From Varroa destructor (Eukaryota; Arthropoda; Arachnida; Mesostigmata; Varroidae), in the NCBI RefSeq assembly GCF_002443255.2, contig NW_019211456.1:36711042-36775041 (forward strand): a stretch of DNA of 64,000 nucleotides. The letters are read 5' to 3'. Positions 13,856 to 25,545 of the stretch are shown piece after piece. Every line of letters starts with the position of its first letter. The first letter of the stretch is position 1. Position numbers and translations under genes: made by a program. A model generated the notes under the pieces. That model was not told the origin of the DNA. It saw nothing but the letters and a program-made list of their open reading frames with translations, and did no database searches.

Positions 13856-15139
13856 CTAATTAACAGCCTTGAGTTCAACGTCGAACCGCAACGTGGCATT
13901 GGGCGGAATAGGGCCAGTTCCCTGTTTTCCATAGGCCAAACGTGGAGGTATCACAAGACGCCTTTTTCCACCGACCTTCATGCCTTCAATGCCTTGGTCC
14001 CATCCTTGGATGACCGAACCCGTACCGAGCTTGAACGAAAAAGGCTTACCACTCGTACATGAGTCGAATTTCTTGCCGTTCATCAGCGTTCCAGTATAAT
14101 AGACGTATACCATTTTCCCACGTTTGGCTATGGGCCCACTGCCTGGTCGAATATCCTCCACCTTGACCTCCTTCGATGAGATGTGTTCGCTGTTACCTGG
14201 AGTCTTCACTTTATCATCCTGGCTTTGGTCTTTGTCAGGCTTAGGGGTCTTATTAGACTTTGGCGTTTTTTCATGCTTGGGCGTCTTCTCGGCCTTCGGT
14301 GTTTTATCTGTCTTAGGCGTTTTAGGCTGTTTCTCAAGCTTGTTAGGTGTAGCCTGGCCATTATTCTTGCCGCTCGGAGTCTCTTTAGCCAGCGTTTTCG
14401 CTTTCTTCGACTCAGGAGTCGCTCCATTGACAAGTCCGGCTGGCCTCTTCTGTCCTGGCTTCACCACGATCTCCTCCTCCTCCTCCTCCTCATCATCAAC
14501 ATCGTCCTCGTCGAGATCATTGTCTTCTTCGCCGTCGTTGTCGTCGCTAGAGTCTTCGTCGAGCTCCTCCTCGAACTCATCGTCGTCTTCATCATCATCG
14601 TCTTCAACATCATCTTCATTAACAGTCACCTTCGACGCGCCATTTTCTCGCACAAAGTTAGGGGCAATACTTCCACCGGATGCAGTCTCTTTATTATACA
14701 AATCTGGTTTATCAGTTATATCCTCGACGTCTGCTTCATTGTCGGAAGAATCTTCGTCTGAGTAATTCGCCTCTACATCGTCAGAATCATCGGATTCGCC
14801 TAGGGGGTAAAACTGTTCATCGTCATCACCCTCGTCGAACAGCTCGTGCCCGGTTAGGTACACAATTCCGTCACCCTTCACAAAGAAGCAGATGTCCTCA
14901 CCATCGGTGAAACGAAGATCAAGCGGACAGTCGTACACGTGACCTGGCCTCAGCGTTGCAATCGGATATTCGTTGCCATCCTTCTCAATAAACACCTGCA
15001 CGATGCCCTGGCCAGTACTAATCGACTTAGTTGTGCCGGACTCGATTCCGCCATCGAGGGTCGCCTTCGTGATACGAAAGCTTTTAGGCACCTGTTGGCT
15101 GTAACGAAGTGTCGGCTCGAGCTGAAGTCCCCAAAACAT
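13856..15139 (-). CDS. 46-kDa FK506-binding nuclear protein (nucleoplasmin-like plus FKBP domain; FKBP39/FKBP46 family)
   Basis: This is a single-exon gene of 427 residues. The N-terminus (about 1-103) begins MFWGLQLEPTLRYSQ and ends near VYLTGHEL, the nucleoplasmin-like fold of insect FKBP39/46 and nucleolar histone chaperones. Residues about 104-230 are long Asp/Glu tracts. About 235-320 is Lys-rich with a repeated KTPK unit. About 322-427 is a complete FKBP peptidyl-prolyl isomerase domain. Pocket residues matching FKBP12 are all present: YTG, the FD of KKFDS, the F in KPFSF, VI then W in SVIQGWDQG, the Y in AYGKQG, and the F of RFDVEL. By family, it chaperones histones and acts at nuclear or nucleolar chromatin with prolyl isomerase activity. 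I chose the start because MFWG is the family's conserved N-terminus. Confidence 0.95.
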   Translation of the reverse strand: MFWGLQLEPTLRYSQQVPKSFRITKATLDGGIESGTTKSISTGQGIVQVFIEKDGNEYPIATLRPGHVYDCPLDLRFTDGEDICFFVKGDGIVYLTGHELFDEGDDDEQFYPLGESDDSDDVEANYSDEDSSDNEADVEDITDKPDLYNKETASGGSIAPNFVRENGASKVTVNEDDVEDDDDEDDDEFEEELDEDSSDDNDGEEDNDLDEDDVDDEEEEEEEIVVKPGQKRPAGLVNGATPESKKAKTLAKETPSGKNNGQATPNKLEKQPKTPKTDKTPKAEKTPKHEKTPKSNKTPKPDKDQSQDDKVKTPGNSEHISSKEVKVEDIRPGSGPIAKRGKMVYVYYTGTLMNGKKFDSCTSGKPFSFKLGTGSVIQGWDQGIEGMKVGGKRRLVIPPRLAYGKQGTGPIPPNATLRFDVELKAVN

Positions 15140-18100
15140 CTTGGTGAGGTTTTTCTAGCCTTGTCACTGGTTAACACTGGCAAAACATCAACTAAAATGA
15201 CAAGGTTTGGCGGAGTTCGTTTGTAACACCGGTGACGCAGAAGCTACTTGCACGTTGGCTTTTAATGCCAGTGTTTACCGGTGGCGCAGTCGATTGCCCG
15301 CGCACAGGACACACCAATAGCAAGAACTGGCATGTGTGGGATTTTTTCGCTGGCCTGCGAACTTCCCTAACGGAGTTATTCCTTGACAGTCTTTTTACCA
15401 GATTATGAGGATTTGCTTCAGACGACCGTCTACTGCTGCATCAATCACTAAATAAAAACAACGAGCATTTTTTTGTCGAAAAAACATTACGGGCGAGAGT
15501 ATTCTCTGGAGAGCAGAACGAGGGAAAGTGAAAATCGCTGTAAACACTAGCTCCTTATAGGGTGTGCCGGGGAGCTTGGGAGAGATGGATGATACTACCA
15601 ACAGGTTGATCGAAAACAAATTTCTTGTATCGTGGGAATTATACGTGTAAAATACAAAATAAGGTCAAACTAAGATTCCGTTACGTCGTTTTTAGCACGA
15701 AGTACCGAGACAGATTTGTGTGAGTAAATACATGCTTGGCTAATTAATACAAACCTAAACGAATTCGCTTCATCCGGCAGCGTTGTTTTGTAATCTATCA
15801 AGCGCCAGGCTCTCAGCACGACACGAAATGAGTCTATACGCGGACTCAAACCTATATTACCATGTCTCCCTAACATTAGCAGCCAAATACCTTAAATTAT
15901 CACGAGGACACAGGTTATTGGGCTCTCGAGACCTAACTAGCGTTTTATATCTAACAGATTATTTTTTAGTAGTGAATGCCTTTTGTGTTATTGAACATCT
16001 CTGAAAACTAGGCTGAACACTTCTTTGTGACGGTCTATAGCAACGATCTAAATTAATTTCAAATATTAGGCTTATGTTTTAGATGTCCCTAAGATATTTT
16101 CATTAAAAAAAAAAATCGTTTTTATCAAGATTGCAAAAATTGAGGCAACGCTTCACGCTGACGTAGGCGGAGCATAAGTGTCTGTTTCAACGTACTTTAT
16201 CACTTTTGACATGAAGCTAGGATAAATCAATTTAGTTGATTCTTTCGATCAACAAAAGCGATCCTACATGAATAACTTAGAAATAGTCATACGGCATTAA
16301 TTCTTTGTGCCTATTTAGGTACACCGCTAAAATTTACAGCTTGGATACAATTTTAATAGGATTTGTGCGAAGAATTGCAAACCTCGAGCTGCTTTGAATC
16401 TGTTTTTGAGTTTATTTAGCGCATCAGTTAAATGTAGCGTTGACACAACAAAGCAATTTATAAACTGAACACAGTGGCGTTTGGCTAAACTTACGAATCG
16501 GATCTTCATTTGGCAAACCTTTGGAGCGAATGCCATCGTAGTTTAAAAAATGACCAGGGTTATTAATGACAGGACATTAATGAGTCTCTACCGGAAGACA
16601 CTAGAGGGCGCAAAATATAAACAATTCGTCTTCTTTTTTCATTATATAGACAAACAATTTTGTTTTAGTTTCTCAACAACCACCTTACATAGCCCAACAT
16701 GATAATACTCAGCCTGTCATTCAGATGTACGTCAGTTAACACGGAGACACAGTTCATAATATATTCATTTATACCGATTCAAATCGAATGTATGTGTTTT
16801 CATATGATTCCCTTTCATTCCGCGCGATGAGGGGAAATAGCGGCTAAAAGGTGAGTAGCGCGTGTGTTTTTCTCACATATGTTACATTAATCTACTTGCA
16901 GGGGTAATGACGCTTTATATATAATGATCAATTTGTAATAATACAACTTGCAATATCGCAGCAATGAGCCTTTATAGTAAAGCATATATCCTGGAAACTG
17001 TGAAGTATGTTGCTAAAGGTTTCAACAGTGTACGTCTGTCTCACAGTACCCTTTGAGGCAGCAGCCGCTGAAAATTCGAATGTAACAAACTTATCCGTAG
17101 CAAGAGATGCAGTCACCTTAAATCAGAGGTAAATTATGTGGAACTCTGGATGATGAGATCATTGCAAACCATTAAATTTAACATAAAATTTAAGCCATAA
17201 ATAAGCTGCATAATTGGTGATTGCACATAACCGGTTTGATAAATCAAATTAGATCATCTCTCATATACAAGGTTTATAAAAGATATATTAAACACGTGGA
17301 ATATATATAACTTCCTTTTTTCTACTGGTACCAGTAAACGAAAGAATATTTGGTAATTTTCACCGTTTGAGTAATATGTTTGCCTCTCTGTATTTCAAAA
17401 TAGGTTTTTGCTTTTAATGTTCGAGGGTAGTAATTTACATTAGCAACGACATTGGATTCTAGATCAGTTTTCCATTATTGAGCTTCTGACAGACAGGTCG
17501 TTAATCATATTGGAAAAAACGGCATTTTCCTAAAATTATGCAGGCATTTTCGCGTAGAGTGGCCGCGTAAAAGGTCTGTCTATCAGCCAAAGGTTAAAAT
17601 TTACTGGCAACACGCTAATGGTCTATCGTTTAATTTTTCCCGAGTTCGTTCAAAAGGATGTTACGAAAATTATTAGAAAAATTGCTTGCTTATTTAGAAT
17701 ACACACGCTTGACTACCTGGTTGGGATTTGAATGACTTTTGAATGGCATATCGTAATTCCAGTAAATATTAACAGTAGACTTTTGCCGTTTTCCAGAATA
17801 GTGCTTACCAGCTTTGGCGGGAAATATCTGAAGCCTATTATGAGGTTCCTTTTAAACAGACTATAATGCATGAAGAGTTATCATACGGCGTATAATAGTT
17901 ACTATGCGTAAGTGGAAATTCTTGGCTTACACGAGCTCGTCAACGTCAGTCGAATTTGTATTGCACAAAAAAGCATTATCACTATTAAAAATGATAAAAT
18001 TAATAGAGATGAAATAATTTCTCTATGTAGAGCAATCATGCTTATATCAGTCTATGAATAAATTAGGAAGTAAAACAATTCCTGGCCAATTGTCCCTTAG

Positions 18101-20389
18101 ATCGGCGTATTTGTAGTATATAGTAAATGCTTGTATTAATTCTTGTCAATCATAAAATAGGTGCACAAAACTTGCGATGAATTTTCGTGCGAGAAGAAAG
18201 CAAAAGTTTAAACGCGAAGATGTAAGTTGAGTCCAATAAAGTGAATACCGTTAACTTCACTGGCTGGAACAGAGTAAGACACGGAAGATAAGAATATGAT
18301 TGTTTAGTGGATGAACACAGTTATTATCTGTTGCGAACAATCTACATGGTTCGGATCCTATATGAAGGGCCTTGAGGTCTGAGTGTATCTACTTTATAGA
18401 AAGTGAATAAGGGCAAGACCAAAGTCTCTGTAACGAGGCGATTCCTATGAAGGAGATCGTTTCCAAATGCCTTGCAAGTACGTTTGCCTCTAGCGGATGT
18501 CCTCAACTTATTACCCGTCACTTAACGTGGAAATGGAAAGCGAACTATTAACCGAGTAAAGCATAATCTGTTTATAGATTTCATAGATCCAATATTTCAT
18601 CAGTAAGTAATATTACAGATGTCCATTTGCAAATTCGCTGAAGGTTCCTGTATCTAGCTTTTGGTGATGCACATGTCTTATTTTGATTGGAATTGCCTCT
18701 TTGAGTAAACCTATTTCCTGTGCAATCAAAGTTATGGTCTGTGTGAATGCTATTCGAAATAAAGTGATCTGGTCCACCTATTTTAGATATGGTTATTTTA
18801 AAGCTGTTTAAAGTAAATTTTACTGGTTCATCACACCTTTCAGCTGGTTTCTTCTCATATTGTTCGTATAATGGGATTTAATTTTGATTGTATTTAAGTT
18901 GCGACAAGCTTAACCATTGAACTAAGTTCGTCCAACTACGACGTTTCATTCGACAATTTTATACTCCTTCATATATTATGTAATTAGTAATACATGTTAC
19001 CAAATATTGAAAAAATGTATCTGCGAATGGCCTGCGAAGTTTCCGCTTTACTAGACAGGTTAGTGATTACATCAGAAGTGAATAGATCATTTAGGCCTGT
19101 CAAGTTCTTAAATAAAAGGCCGACCTATTCAAGAGGTGTTTAATTTAAGGCATGACAATATTTACCTTACTAAATAGAAGTTGTATTTGCGTCTTGGAAT
19201 CGGTCTAAATGTTTCAATGAGCGGTATTGATTTGTAGAAGCTAATCACATTCGCCTTTCAGGCCATCCATCTTCTAGACCCAGAGTCTAGATGACTGTTA
19301 CGTTTTACACAAAATCCGGCATTTTCGGTTTATGCTCTTTATACTGGCATATTAGCCTTACTATGTCGTCGCCATAAACCTATATTAACGAAGCAAGAAA
19401 TTTTTTACTTATTCCTTTACCTTTAAAGCGTGTTCATCGATTTCAGGCGACATACAGTAGTAGCCATTCAACAATAAAAGTTAGTAAACGCACTTCAAGA
19501 AATAAAAAAAGAACGAGGTCTGCGCATGCCATCTGAGTAAACCTCAAAGCCGACCAAGAGAGTCGAAAAATGGCAATGTACTACCGTCGAAAATAGGACA
19601 CCTAAAGCAGGAGAGGACTAGGCCAAGAAGAGCAAACGAGGCAAATAGCATGATCAAAATCTGATGGTTCTTACGCATAGAGCATCCGTCCACCTAATGC
19701 CTGATGGCGACCTTGACGAGTCCTTATTTAACCTTATATATTCACCTAAAGTACCGCTTAAAGACCACTCGCCTTGTTTTATGACGGGACTGGATCTATT
19801 GCATGGTCACGTAGAACAATGAATCTAATGGCAGGAATAAGACCGAAATTGATCTAGTATTTTGGCTTAAACGACGATGACCACGACATAAGGCCGTTCT
19901 TGGCTATTCGTTCTTGTTATATGACGTAAAAAGTTCGGGTAGCTTTGTCAGCTTCATGATTGTATGAGTTTGATGAGTTAGAATTTGATGGTCCCGGTCG
20001 TAGCATCATTGGTAGCGTCTTTGCTATACTCAGAAAAAAATGCTGTCTTGTGTTCGAAGACCTATGGTCATGCGCTTATAGAATCCAGAGCCTTAGAATT
20101 CGCGGATCTGCAATTTGCAACATGCGAAATATATTTTCCTATAGAACACGTTCGTGTATATGTTTATCTTTGAAATTTGTATATAGTATATTCCTGTTTG
20201 TACCTTTAATTTTCTCTAGTAATATTCACCCTTAGCGCGAACTCTGGCAAGGGTAAAGGTTCTAAACAGAACCTATTTTGGAGAGTTTATAAACTTGTAG
20301 CATTGCCTTATCTTGGTTAGGTATGCATCGAACATAAAAAACATTTGTTCAAATACGTCGTTCTAATTGCAGCTAGAGTTATGGTACAC
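15140..20389. other. long intergenic stretch, no supported gene
   Basis: This is AT-rich sequence with only chance frames of up to about 75 codons. I see no RNA gene, array or element with recognisable coding capacity. Confidence 0.5.
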
Positions 20390-20431
20390 CCTTCTGGTAA
20401 TGACCTTCTGGTAATGGACTTCTGGTAATGA
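20390..20431. repeat. 14-bp tandem repeat, three copies
   Basis: The unit CCTTCTGGTAATGA occurs three times head to tail, with one mismatch each in copies two and three. Confidence 0.9.
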
Positions 20432-21020
20432 ACGATGCCAATCAAAGTTCGACTGTTTGAGTAATATAAAATAATGTAAACTCAGTATTTTTCTATTGAG
20501 ACGCTTGCATACGGAATCGTATGGACTCGACAGTAGAGGTCGGTTACGGTACCTAGCTTATTCATCTCTGCTATTCTGCTCTACAGTATCTATAAGTGCA
20601 ATATAGATATTGTTTTTCTTTTGCGGTCGACCTGACTCGGGCAGAAGTGTCCCGCGTAAATGTGTCCTGGAACTTCTTTACTGAAACGATGTACCAAACG
20701 ATGCACTAAACATTAATGACCTTATAAATAACTGTGATAATATTATGGTCTCGATGAGCTGGAACTTCACCGTCATTTACGTTTTTCGATGTTAATACTA
20801 TAATAGGATCTGTGCTATGTTTATACCTTTAGGTATGACTAATACTGCAATATTGAAGCTAATTCATCGTTCGATGACATCGAGTGCACAATTGAGCAGC
20901 TCCTTACGCTTGTGTTGAAGATGTAGTGCGCATGCCAGTAGTTTTCTACATAGCAAGCAATTTATTTGAATAGTTTACTTGTTTGAAATAAACACAACGG
21001 ACCGCTGTCGCTATTGTGTA

Positions 21021-21026
21021 TTTATT
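21021..21026 (-). other. polyadenylation signal candidate for LTO1
   Basis: TTTATT on the plus strand is AATAAA on the minus strand. It lies about 41 bases past the LTO1 stop codon, a normal spacing for a short 3' UTR. Confidence 0.55.
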
Positions 21027-21066
21027 TTCATTTGTCTATGTACATATACGTATTTTTTTTGTATAG

Positions 21067-21546
21067 TCAGAAGACTTCTTGGTTCCATAACGTGGAAGGA
21101 AAACATTGCTTGAAATCAAGAGCTAGCAGACTGCACATCTGCTTAAAACGCGATCGCAACTCGAAAATTATGCGCTCGAAGTCCTCTTCAGTGTTTTCCT
21201 TCGGGAACTGTATAGCTAGTCGTAGTAGTTTCTCTACGGATACTAGCTGTCGCTCAATCTTTGAGGCACTTTCACTACGGGAAATGTTTGTAATTTCTTT
21301 GTTCGTACGCGCAGCATTTATAAGAGCCGCTTTCCAAGCTAAAGCAAATCCTCTGTAGAAACCGACCTCGGACGCCAGCGACGCACCCCTAGCCAAACCA
21401 TGAGGGAATCCTTGCTGAAAGCCCAATTCTCTGCCAGACATAAACGCCTCGTCGTAGGCTTCTCTTCTTCTATAGTCCTCGCTAAGTATAATTCTGTCGA
21501 TGGCGTCATTGAAGTCCGCGTAATTGTCATAGTCATAGTCGTCCAT
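21067..21546 (-). CDS. LTO1 homologue (Yae1-domain, cytosolic Fe-S assembly adaptor; ORAOV1)
   Basis: This is a single-exon gene of 159 residues; the human protein is a little shorter (about 137). The family signature, glycines every fourth residue, is visible: G38, G42, G46, G50, G54, G62 and G66, followed by the conserved FALAWK and, near the C-terminus, RFKQMCSLL. By family, LTO1 pairs with YAE1. The complex recruits the ribosome-recycling ATPase ABCE1 (Rli1 in yeast) to the cytosolic iron-sulphur targeting complex for cluster insertion. Residues A30 and A34 replace two early glycines of the usual series. The N-terminus is acidic and Tyr-rich (MDDYDYDNYADF). The last three residues are EVF. 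The start is the only ATG giving the whole domain. Confidence 0.9.
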   Translation of the reverse strand: MDDYDYDNYADFNDAIDRIILSEDYRRREAYDEAFMSGRELGFQQGFPHGLARGASLASEVGFYRGFALAWKAALINAARTNKEITNISRSESASKIERQLVSVEKLLRLAIQFPKENTEEDFERIIFELRSRFKQMCSLLALDFKQCFPSTLWNQEVF

Positions 21547-22247
21547 GGTCTTGTGTGGCCCCCTGCAATAATAGTTCGCAGACCGAAGCTATACCTTGCG
21601 CACTATAACATAACATTACAGAACACCACATCGAGCCTGAGTTTTAAACCGCATATTTCTATTCTACACATCGCAGGGTGTAGGAAGCGACACTGACATG
21701 TAGGACCCATACTAGCATAGGTAAGTGCTGATGAGCTTTGTACTGTTTCAGCTTATAATAAAAGTGAGCTGTTTCTAGTTTGTCGATATTGCAAAACACA
21801 ATTCACAGGCATTTATTTATGCCTGCAAAGATTAGGGAGTCTATGATACAATACGCGGTTGATTTCTGTCTTCTGTCTAGAAATGGATGATCCCGCTTTG
21901 CTGATTTGCGACATATCTCGTGTAACATATCTTCTCATCTTACTTACCGGATTTATACTATTAGTAATTATGAAGAGGTTGTTCTCCGGCTATTAGAATA
22001 GCTCATAGTACATTCGTAATCTCCGACAAGTACCGTAAATATTCCTTAGCTAAGTAATTCAACGATTTTAGGTTGTCTTATCCGTTGTTAGTCGTCGTTG
22101 TCGCTACTTTACGTTGTCCCTTCGCACCTTGTCTGTCGCCCCTTACCCTTTTTCACTTGCATCTTACAACGTATTCTAGTTATTATTTACACGAAATCAT
22201 AACCTGAAATAATGACAACAAGGCATACACAGCGTTCATTGGAACAC
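21547..22247. other. spacer between LTO1 and VPS25
   Basis: About 700 bases with no supported gene. It must hold the LTO1 promoter and the VPS25 3' UTR, both on the minus strand. I saw no canonical AATAAA for VPS25 here. Confidence 0.4.
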
Positions 22248-22766
22248 TTAGAAAAATTTAACACCCTCATCATCGCCAATGATCTCCGCAAGGCCTTGAT
22301 CTTCCAATATTTTGAGAAAAATCTTCAACACTTCGATATTGATACCGTAGAACTCCTCTTGCATTGTGTCTTCGCCTTGCACAAGCTCGAAAAGAGTGCA
22401 CACTGTATTTGTCATGCCGGCGTTGACGGCAAAATCGTAGATGAGTTTCGCCCATTCTTCTTTGCTTCGCCATAGAACAACAAGTGTCTGCTGTGCGTCC
22501 ATCCATAGTGCTTTTCCCGTTTCGACCATGTACTCGGCCACTGTTAACACGCCATCGGCGCTTAGTTTCCGGCTGATAGCTTTATTGTTGAACAACTCAG
22601 ACGAGTGAGCATCTTGAATATTGAGCATGACAAGCTTATGATGTTGGCAGTAATCGCAAACGAGCGATGTCCATGCGTCCAGTTGCTTCTTCCTCGTTGT
22701 TAGATTCGGCTGAACGGTAAAGAATGGTGGAAAGCTGAACTCCCACGGCCAAGCGAATTCTGCCAT
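22248..22766 (-). CDS. VPS25, ESCRT-II complex subunit
   Basis: This is a complete single-exon gene of 172 residues; the human protein has 176. The N-terminus has the conserved WPWEFSFPPFFTVQPN, the proline-rich segment through which VPS25 contacts the other ESCRT-II subunits. Next comes the first winged helix (about 25-95, with LFNNKAISRKLS). The second winged helix (about 100-172) carries LVVLWRSKEEWAKLIYDF, TVCTLFELVQGEDT and the conserved end GVKFF. By family, two VPS25 copies bind VPS22/VPS36 and recruit the ESCRT-III subunit VPS20/CHMP6 on endosomes, for multivesicular body sorting. No motif is missing. It lies on the same strand as LTO1 but about 700 bases away, so I read them as separate genes. 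Confidence 0.96.
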   Translation of the reverse strand: MAEFAWPWEFSFPPFFTVQPNLTTRKKQLDAWTSLVCDYCQHHKLVMLNIQDAHSSELFNNKAISRKLSADGVLTVAEYMVETGKALWMDAQQTLVVLWRSKEEWAKLIYDFAVNAGMTNTVCTLFELVQGEDTMQEEFYGINIEVLKIFLKILEDQGLAEIIGDDEGVKFF

Positions 22767-23984
22767 GACTGCTCAGTGTTCTGTGGACGAACGGTGACGA
22801 ACGTGCTGGTTATGGATGCCATGATAGTAACTAAATATTGCTGCACGCTATCAAGAGCTACTATCTTCGACTAATTTTTATTGTTCCTTAAACCAACCCG
22901 GTAGTGGACATCCTTGGCCCCTTGCACGATTCAAAGTTCTTATTTGGAGGCTGAAGAAAGTTTCTCTTACGGATTAGTTTTATAAAAGAGCCTATAGGCA
23001 AGCATGAAACTTACGTTGGTTCAGACGAAGGAGTTGAGGAGCAGGTCAATAAAGTTTGCCTGAAAAAGTTCGCAGAAACGAAATATGTCTTACTACGCAC
23101 TTCACGTAAACATCAATTGAAATTTTAGACAAACATATATAGAACACATGGAAAAGATGTCCATTGCACGCTTTAACAGTAGAACAAAGTTTGTTCTATA
23201 TCCTGCATTATAAAAATAGAGTACAAAAATGTCCAAGACTTCTGACGAATGTCATCCTTCACAAACGATCATACTAAGTCATAATTGGGTTGCTTCAGCT
23301 CCTTGCATCTTGTATAGACGAACTTCTCGTCACTTGGTCTGTTTAATACAGCATATAATCGAATATACTTTTAGCTATATATATTAAGTGGGTGATCTAT
23401 GCTAATTTAACATCTTTGCTTCACATATACTGTTCTTTAGCCGGAATAGTTGTTTTATACTTCGCATATACAGTTTAGTTTCGTATAGTTAACCTATCAC
23501 AGAATTGTAATAAAGCAAAAGTTAAGGTGCAAACCTCGAGCCCTAGGATTAGAAATTTGTATGTGCTTTTTTTATGCACTGTGTATAAGGAAATATTCTT
23601 CTACGAGCCACATTAGCCCGCGTTCTTATATAAAAGTAAAATACAAATAACATAAGAGTTATGCAACCCTTATTAATGCTCGCACGTTCTATTGACAAAG
23701 GCGATTGTAAGGTTTGCAACGCTTGTTCTGAATATTGTAGGTTAAAGTCACTGATCGTCACGGAAAGGCACTCTTTTCTTGATGCCAATCGTGATAAGCG
23801 AATTCGAGCAAGAAAAACCAATTTAACATACGTATTTTGATCCTGAGGCGCCCCTGAGTACTGAACAACTTTTCGTCATCTATTCTGTTTCTTGCTTTCA
23901 GGTGCGCTTCAACATCAACTTGATTACTAGAACGTGTTGAATCGTGTTCTTCCTTTGCCAGCAACAACGATGACCGTTACGACA
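22767..23984. other. spacer upstream of VPS25
   Basis: I see nothing supported apart from short chance frames on the minus strand (23549-23967). The VPS25 promoter should lie in its first few hundred bases. Confidence 0.4.
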
Positions 23985-23985
23985 A

Positions 23986-24018
<33 letters not shown>

Positions 24019-24038
24019 GCCACCGCCACCGCCACCGC
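23985..24038. repeat. CCG/CCA trinucleotide repeat
   Basis: About ten CCG units grade into CCACCG units. It is a GC-rich tract about 1.5 kb upstream of the AMBRA1 start. Confidence 0.95.
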
Positions 24039-24439
24039 CTTCAAGTTCCAACCACGACCAGCTCATGAGCTAACGATTGACGGGCAAAACTCGTGTGTGC
24101 GGTGTCTGTTATTATTACCCACGAGAGATGGTGCCTGCAACTGACCAGCTGATCGGCGTACTTGACCCGCCCGGCTGATTGCACCACGCTCACTCTGTCT
24201 CTTGAATCACTCCATTGAACTCGGTAGCCCCTGATGAGTTGATATGAACTGTCCAGTCCACTCAAACCAAGTACATACACATCTACCTGCACATGTCACG
24301 GATACACTAAAGTCGTGTGCATTTCTTTCAAATGCGCCTAACACAACGGTGTCCGCTAATTTTCGCTAGTAGTTGCTCGGAATACCTCCAGTTTGTCGAC
24401 GACCTTTATATATTTTGTTTCTCTTTTTTTGGGTGAGTC

Positions 24440-25545
24440 ACAGACTAGCTTTAGGCAGATAAGCCGCCAGCGGTACACCACAGATCACCATTCGGGACCA
24501 CCACTAGCAACAGCAGCTGCTCCGTAGGGATGTCTGCGGTTGCTGTCTGCTGCGATTGTATTGTGTAGGAGGGCCCGTGACGACAGAAGCAGCAGCTGCG
24601 GCCGCTCCTCACACCGCTTCTTACCGAGTGGTTTCGTTTTGTCGAGTGCTCGCCACCACTCGTCCTATCCCCCTTTCATTGGCTAGAAGCTGGTCGGGAC
24701 GGGTCGCCTCTGCTGGCGAAGCAAGCCAGCGGCAAGCAGCGTTTTCGCTGATGTGTCGTCGTTGGTCGCTTGTGAGGAGCAATTCGTACGATTTGCTCCA
24801 GGCGGCAAGCGTCAAGTCGCCTGGGTTGCAGGTCGCGTGTAAACTGTGACTACCCCATGTGTGAATGTACTTGTGGCTGTGCTATGTTTGTGCCTGCAAT
24901 ATCTAGCCTACTAAGTATGAATGCTTGTATTGCTGCTGCTGCTGCTGCTGCTGCTGCCGCTGCTGCTGCTGCTGCTGCTGCTGCTGCAGGTTTCTTCTAC
25001 GAATAGAATCCGTGTGTATGCTCTGTGTGATTGTGCGTTTTAAACAGCTAGATAATGAGCTACTACTAGCTGTCTAGTCCAGTCCATATCTGGGGCTGGG
25101 CTCAAAACTGCCAGAGAAATGGTTGGGTAGGATAGCCGGGCAGGTAGGCGCGCCCGCTACCAATTGTTAGGAGACAGTTCGACAGGCCGCCTGTATTTGC
25201 TGTGTGAGGTAAATGTGCGGCGCGGTGCCGCGGTTTATCGTGGAGAGTTAGGCGAACTTCAATAAGCCCAGGATAAAACCCTAATCAAAAGTTAACCAAA
25301 AGTAAAACGCATTATTCCCTCGCATCGAGAAGAAGCCAACAGCCTGGGGCTACTGGTGCTAATAGCAAAACTGGTTAGAGGTGATTGCTAATCGAAATCC
25401 AATGAGTGGAGTATTTCTTTCGCACATACTAGTAGTTACTGGGAAGAACTAGCCAGCAGCGAAGGTCTGGCAAGTGTACGAAAGCGGTATCGACGTACAG
25501 TGTACAGTTTTGGCCACATCCCCTTTGCTGGGGCCATCAGGAACC
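24440..25545 (+). promoter_or_regulatory. putative AMBRA1 promoter and 5' leader region
   Basis: This GC- and CpG-richer tract lies directly upstream of the AMBRA1 start codon, in an otherwise AT-rich window. It contains a CTG repeat and several potential donor and acceptor sites, so a non-coding first exon with an intron is possible. A 97-codon plus frame at 24556-24849 looks like low-complexity leader, not a gene. No TATA box is assigned. The role is inferred from position and composition only. Confidence 0.3.
24931..24987. repeat. CTG/CAG trinucleotide repeat
   Basis: About 19 TGC units with one CCG interruption near the middle. It sits about 560 bases before the AMBRA1 start and may be part of its leader. 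Confidence 0.95.

Noticed and set aside
14124..14765. Ser-rich and Leu/Val-rich plus-strand frames of about 190-213 codons
   Set aside because: They are shadows of the acidic and Lys-rich repeats of the FKBP gene on the other strand.
25474..25545. Upstream GTG extension of AMBRA1
   Set aside because: The first ATG at 25546 has an acceptable context, and the extra 24 residues show no similarity to the family.
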